A stretch of 64,000 nucleotides of DNA from Ianthella basta (taxonomy: Eukaryota; Porifera; Demospongiae; Verongiida; Ianthellidae): assembly GCA_964019415.1 (NCBI GenBank), contig OZ025886.1, forward strand, positions 3,171,701 to 3,235,700, read 5' to 3'. Shown one piece after another: positions 59,648 to 64,000 of the stretch. Numbering within the stretch: the stretch's first letter is position 1; every line of letters begins with the position of its first letter. The translations under genes were made by a program, and so were the position numbers. The notes under the pieces are model-generated. The model searched no databases, was not told the DNA's origin, and was given only the letters and a program-made list of their open reading frames with translations.

Positions 59648-60180
59648 ATGTGCTGCGTATGGGGGTGCTCGTACAGGAAAGGGAGATGCCCAAAAGACGC
59701 GGAGGGCAAGAGACACTGCAAGTGCTTCGAGTTACGAGAACAGGATTGCCCGGAATCGAGCGCGTTACTGCCGCTGCACGGTATTGGCAAAATGCCCGAC
59801 AAAGTGTACCAGGCCGTCGTCCAGAAGCTGAACCAAACGCGCAAAGACATGAGTGGAGCTTAGTGGAAGCCTGGATCAGAAGCCTACATATGTAACTTGT
59901 ACTACGAAGGTTTTAAAGGACCAAGTCCGCCGATCCTTTTATCGTCCCCACCGTATTCAAGCGCCCCCACAATGTCTACTCCCAGCAAACTACGAAGCAG
60001 CGTAGACTTCTAAATCCTTCTCAGGACAGCCCTGATGAGTCAGGGTCAGAAGTGTATCCTACACCTACGGTTGAACAATTGGAAGCCCAATGCCTTGGCT
60101 ACCAGAAGATTGGAGGGCTCAAGAAATGCATGACCTGTAAGCAGAGGTTGTGCTACTGCAGACACCTCAGCGTTTGGATG
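59648..60180 (+). pseudogene. THAP-like DNA-binding part of a decayed transposon
   Basis: MCCVWGCSYRKGRCPKDAE begins a Cys-rich module; after an in-frame TAG (59,861) it continues as SEAYICNLYYEGFKGPS, where the usual C-x2-H ligand is C-x2-Y. A shifted frame follows with QQTTKQRRLLNPSQDSPDES and CMTCKQRLCYCRHLS. It is followed, after a nested insertion, by a DDE transposase, so both probably belong to one element. Confidence 0.5.
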
Positions 60181-60239
60181 TCATGATGCTGAAGAGTGAG
60201 GAATTGTTCGTGTGCACTGGGGTCAATTGTGCTGTGTTT

Positions 60240-60706
60240 GAAATTCATCATCATCATCATCATAAATTTTATTTTACTACAGAAGGTGCTGCATCTGCGT
60301 AGCTGCAGGTTTTCATGCAGGTCCTGATTTACCTTAATACAAGGACAAAACATGAGGGGAGGGAGGACATGTAATATGGCTGGGACAGAGGATAATAGGA
60401 TGCAATTATTGTCAGGAAAATAATGAGGTGGTCAGAAATCATGCATTGTCAATCAATCAATATTCAGTCTGTTTTGTTGCCAAGATGGATGCATGTGAGC
60501 GCTGCATGAGTAGAGCCTTATAAAAGGCAGAATCTGAGCTCATGGACTTTACTTCATTCGGAAGGTCGTTGTATAACTTGGCTCCAAAGTACTCAAATGA
60601 AGATTTATACCAATTAGTACACGGTGCTTTCAAATGCAGATCTTTCACCCCGCGGGTAGAAGGATGGGTGGAAAGGATGGAGTCTCTTGTCACAAATTTG
60701 CTACAG
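60240..60706 (-). mobile_element. Nested non-LTR 3' end, minus strand
   Basis: Minus-strand codons 60,693-60,457 include VKDLHLKAPCTNWYKSSFEY and FGAKLYNDLPNEVKSM, the C-terminal signature of CR1/L2-like RTs. A 3' UTR follows, ending in (ATG)n at 60,240-60,258, with an (ATTG)n run inside at about 60,447. It interrupts the THAP/DDE transposon. Confidence 0.65.
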
Positions 60707-60712
60707 AGATAG

Positions 60713-61558
60713 TTGGGGTCAAATTATGTTAGACTGGTTACTTCCAACAATCCACGTGTGTCAGGAATCAGCATCACCTTCCCACACAGTCCTAGCTCCT
60801 GTATTCCACCCACTGGCCAAGTTCTAAGTGATTCTAAAAAGCTGCTGTTGGTGCTTATGTGTTTAAGGCAACACCCGAATCAGGACAACTTGGTATTTCA
60901 ATTTGTTGCTGAGCAGAGTACAGTGTCCAGGGTGATCAATCAGTGGGTTCCAATGCTGACTCACAATCTCAACGGCCTAATAAAATGGCCAGAGACAACT
61001 ACAGGACCCACCATCGCAATCTATAGTCATATGCCAAATACAGTAGGTATCATTGACAGAACTGAACTCTTCATCCAAGGCCCATCCAACTTGGCCACAC
61101 AGGAGTCAGCATACAGTCAATATAAGAGTCACACAACAGTGAAGGATTTAGTTGCCAATGATCCCTTCACTGGAGTATTCACTTTTGCGTCTCCTGGCTT
61201 TTCTGGAAATGCAAGTGACAGGTTTGTTGTGGAAAACTGCTTGTTTCTTGACATACTGCGACCCAGCCAGCACAATTTGGCAGACAGAGGCTTCACGGCT
61301 AGAGACCTTATTGCAAGAAAATGGGCATTTCTAACCATACCATCATTTTTAAAGGGCAGCTCACAATTGACCAGTCTGCAGGCAATGGAAACATGCACTG
61401 GTGCCAGTGAAAGAATTAGTGTGGAAAATGCTATCAAGTGTATGAAGGATTTTCGTTTCTTGTCAGATACAAATCACATGAACAAGCAAATTGTAGATGA
61501 CATGTTTATTGCAGCTTGTGGTCTGTGTAATTTACAGCCGCCAATGATTGTTCTGTAA
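60713..61558 (+). CDS. DDE_Tnp_4 (Harbinger/THAP-type) transposase, C-terminal part
   Basis: 281 open codons. Motifs in order: SRVINQWVPMLTHNL, VGIIDRTELFIQGPSNL (first Asp), YSQYKSHTTVKDLV, LADRGFTARDLIA (second Asp) and RISVENAIKCMKDFRFL (Glu in VEN). All three catalytic acids are present. The normal N terminus is separated by the nested retroelement, so full-length protein is unlikely. The start codon choice is arbitrary. Confidence 0.75.
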   Translation: MGSNYVRLVTSNNPRVSGISITFPHSPSSCIPPTGQVLSDSKKLLLVLMCLRQHPNQDNLVFQFVAEQSTVSRVINQWVPMLTHNLNGLIKWPETTTGPTIAIYSHMPNTVGIIDRTELFIQGPSNLATQESAYSQYKSHTTVKDLVANDPFTGVFTFASPGFSGNASDRFVVENCLFLDILRPSQHNLADRGFTARDLIARKWAFLTIPSFLKGSSQLTSLQAMETCTGASERISVENAIKCMKDFRFLSDTNHMNKQIVDDMFIAACGLCNLQPPMIVL

Positions 61559-61789
61559 GTTGATCATCACCAACTTCCATAATTATTTTGAAATATTGCA
61601 TAAACGTTGAGAGGGAGCTTCTCAGTTGGCTCTTGCATGCTGGGACAACACTTCTCATGATACCAGCTTTAATGAACAAATTGAAATTGCCAACGTTTCG
61701 GCCAACTGCTCTGGCCTTCTTCATGACGAATAGTGAAAAACTAATACGGGCAAATTTCTTCATTAATTGGAGTTTAACTAGTTAAACGA

Positions 61790-62345
61790 GGTTAATGGCG
61801 ACATCGGGAGTGGCAGTGCGGGCACGCCAATAAACGGGAACGTTGGATCAACAAGGACAGGAAGCGGAAGCCATTGACAACGTACAGCGCGGGCGCGGGT
61901 CAGAACTTCAACGCATGCGCAGTCTAGTCCTCGTGGCAGGCGGGAGGCAGCTGGTAGCTGGTAGAGAGGAAAGCGCCAGTTTTTTTTCTTTCTTTTTCTT
62001 TCTTTTTTGCCTTTTCTGTTCTCTCCGCCTTCCTCAGAGAGCGTGAAAGGGTTGCTGGGCCTGTCCCCCAGGTGTGACCAATTAGGCTGGAGTATACAGT
62101 AGCGTAGGTTAGAGGTTAAAAGTCAAAGGTCACAGGGCGGGTTCAGCACCCTTAACACCAAGCCAGGGCTCCGGCCTAGAACTGGTTCCCTGGTGCGTAT
62201 ATAAGCATTGTAGGTATAGGTCTAGGCAGGTTATTGTAGCAAGTAACGTATAGGCCCGTAGCCGGGTAGAGGGGTGACTAGCACCAATAGGTAGGTATAG
62301 TTAGAGTTATAGCAAGGAGAATTAATATGGTCCATGAACGGGAGA
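61790..62345 (+). promoter_or_regulatory. TATA-containing promoter-like or LTR-like segment
   Basis: GC-rich sequence with a pyrimidine run (about 61,980-62,010), repeated GGTAGGTATAG-type motifs and a clear TATA box (GCGTATATAAGCATTG, 62,196-62,211). A short frame beginning MVHEREMADI follows at 62,329. No terminal repeats were found. It could be a TE promoter, a solo LTR or an unknown gene's first exon. Confidence 0.3.
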
Positions 62346-63677
62346 TGGCAGACATTAAAGTTGGTATCACAAGAAGCGTTTTCCTAGTGTGGAGAAACAC
62401 GTGTACATCACACCTCTCTGCCTTTGCTCCTCTTGGTTAAAGAAATGTCCAGCTCCTGTGACTATGCCAGCCTGCTCACAGCTGAGTAGCAATGCTGAAG
62501 CATCTAAATTTGGCCCACCACCATAGGGTTTGTACCCCTCAACTGAAGCCTTCCCAAAATCGAGCTGTGCTATTTGCAAGGGTTGCAGGTCTGGACCATG
62601 CACATGGCACGCTTGTGCATGCGGTTTGGGTAACTTTAACAAGGGTGAGTAATAATGCTGCCACATGCATGAACACAACTCTGAGACTGCCCAGCAAGGC
62701 ACATGCAGTTGGCCCCTTTATTGCTGCTGTTGCCTCCTGATGTTTTGTACACAGGGCATACAAATACCTTGTAGAAGGGCGGATTTGTGTTCTAACTGTG
62801 GGTCTATTACCATTAATTCAACAAGCAAGTTTTCACTCAGTAAAATTATTCACTCTTTAGAAGTGGAGCAAAGCAACAGCCTTGCTCTGTACTTTTTATG
62901 CCATCTCTACATCTTTACTATTTTTGTAGGAAATGTTTAGTATTTTTAGTTAGAGATTATCAGTAACACCACTAGTTTATTGCCGATATAGCTGTTGTGA
63001 ATTCAAACAGTTGCAGCAGGCATGCAGTCTGGTCACATATTCTAAAGTGCTTCAGAAGCACAGTTCCAGGTGCACTTGGAGTTACAGAGAAGACCTGCCT
63101 GGTGGACACTCTTGAAAGGCGGACACCTCAATTACATGGACACTTTTGAAGTCCCGACATTTGATGCTATTGTAGTAATATGATCTTCCCCTCGAAATGA
63201 GAACACCCCAATAATCGTACTGCAGGCAGTGGCTGTTGCACAGGCTTATACAACACTGTATATGTCTCATCTGATAATCAGGACCGTTTGATTAGCTACC
63301 AGAAAATGGCCACTTACTGTTTTGCACCACTACTTGGGCAAGTGACAAAAACAGCACAGAAATAGCAAGTGACGAAAATCATCTATAATCTATCACAAAC
63401 TAACTGCCTCTACCTCATGAATTTATCTCATTTTGATACTGTTCACAAACAGTGCACAATTGTTTTATATAATATACTGGGCATAAGTGTCATACCTCTG
63501 AAATGCGAGCAGCCCATAATCAAGACAATTTTCTTGTTCCAAAAGGCATCCACATTATAGTGGCTCTACTGGAGGTAATTTCTTAGCACTGCCATGCAGA
63601 TCCCTGTATCTAAACCAACACACACAGTCACTCTGACTCACTAGAATCTACCTTTTGTGAATGTCACAATATGGCAC

Positions 63678-63786
63678 CATAGGTAATATGTAAATATGGC
63701 AACAAAGATGGTTCTGGCTGCAAAGTCAATATTGTCTCCAAAGTAGGCTCATCTTTTTGTAACGCAGAAATCACACAGCCACCTTC
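63678..63786 (-). CDS. Possible exon of an unidentified gene
   Basis: Between TCCACTGCAG and a GTGCCA donor, one frame reads EGGCVISALQKDEPTLETIL followed by a Leu/Pro-rich end. The composition is protein-like, but there is no neighbour exon to confirm phase. It is followed on the right by a retroelement 3' end, so it may sit beside an insertion. Confidence 0.25.
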
Positions 63787-63817
63787 CTGCAGTGGATATG
63801 ATAGACACAAGGCTTCT

Positions 63818-64000
63818 ATCAATCAATCAATCAATCAATGAAGGATACATATCTCCAGTTGTTGGAGGCCATCCCTAAGACAGTATACATTATATCAGTC
63901 TGAACAGTAAATACCGGTACATACAGTAAATCACTTACAATTATCACACCATCTCACCCTTGGTCTACCTTTCGGCCTTTTCCTTCCATCTCTCCTACAT
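63818..64000 (-). mobile_element. Non-LTR retrotransposon 3' end with (ATTG)n tail
   Basis: On the minus strand, a remnant of the basic C-terminal motif (KGRPRVRW-like, interrupted) and a 3' UTR end in five TTGA/ATTG units at about 63,818-63,840. It is cut by the window edge. Confidence 0.5.

Overview
The window reads as intron-rich, repeat-rich DNA from an early-branching animal. I think a sponge is most likely, but this rests on gene and transposon style rather than a marker gene. Coding sequence is cut into small exons with GT-AG borders. Two real host genes can be rebuilt exon by exon, and most of the remaining DNA is decayed mobile elements and hairpin repeats.

Host gene 1 (+ strand, enters from the left edge, stops at 9,891) encodes a cell-surface protein. 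Five EGF-like modules alternate with ten-cysteine von Willebrand factor C (VWC) modules. They lie on near-identical units of about 1.2 kb that include their introns. After these come a Pro/Thr linker, a hormone-receptor-like (HRM) cysteine domain, a GAIN domain, a GPS autoproteolysis motif, one transmembrane helix and a short cytoplasmic tail. The ectodomain is that of an adhesion GPCR, but the protein ends after one helix and the GPS has lost three of its four usual cysteines.

Host gene 2 (- strand, 54,846 to 15,177) is listerin (LTN1), the RING E3 ubiquitin ligase of ribosome-associated quality control. I placed 39 exons over 39.7 kb, from a lysine-rich start exon to the C-terminal RING, about 1,800 codons. 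One exon between 36.35 and 34.67 kb was not found, and the junctions between 26.0 and 27.5 kb are uncertain. One late intron appears to use a GC-AG border.

Mobile DNA fills the intergenic and intronic space. It includes three decayed copies of one retroelement family with an apparent C-terminal restriction-like endonuclease (11.3-12.6, 39.6-42.7 and 59.1-57.6 kb). Other elements are several CR1/L2-like non-LTR 3' ends, a Ty3/gypsy integrase remnant, Tc1/mariner and pogo/Tigger remnants, a THAP/DDE transposase with a nested retroelement, Helitron-like termini and a hAT-like MITE with an 8-bp target duplication. In LTN1 intron 1 an inverted-repeat-bounded block carries a zinc-finger-like ORF facing a truncated RecQ-type helicase. 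A family of hairpins with shared ends and a shared GC-rich core, but different arms, is spread through the window.

The right end (57.5-64 kb) is almost entirely mobile elements, with one possible exon of an unidentified gene at 63.7 kb. I saw no tRNA or rRNA genes and no CRISPR-like array.
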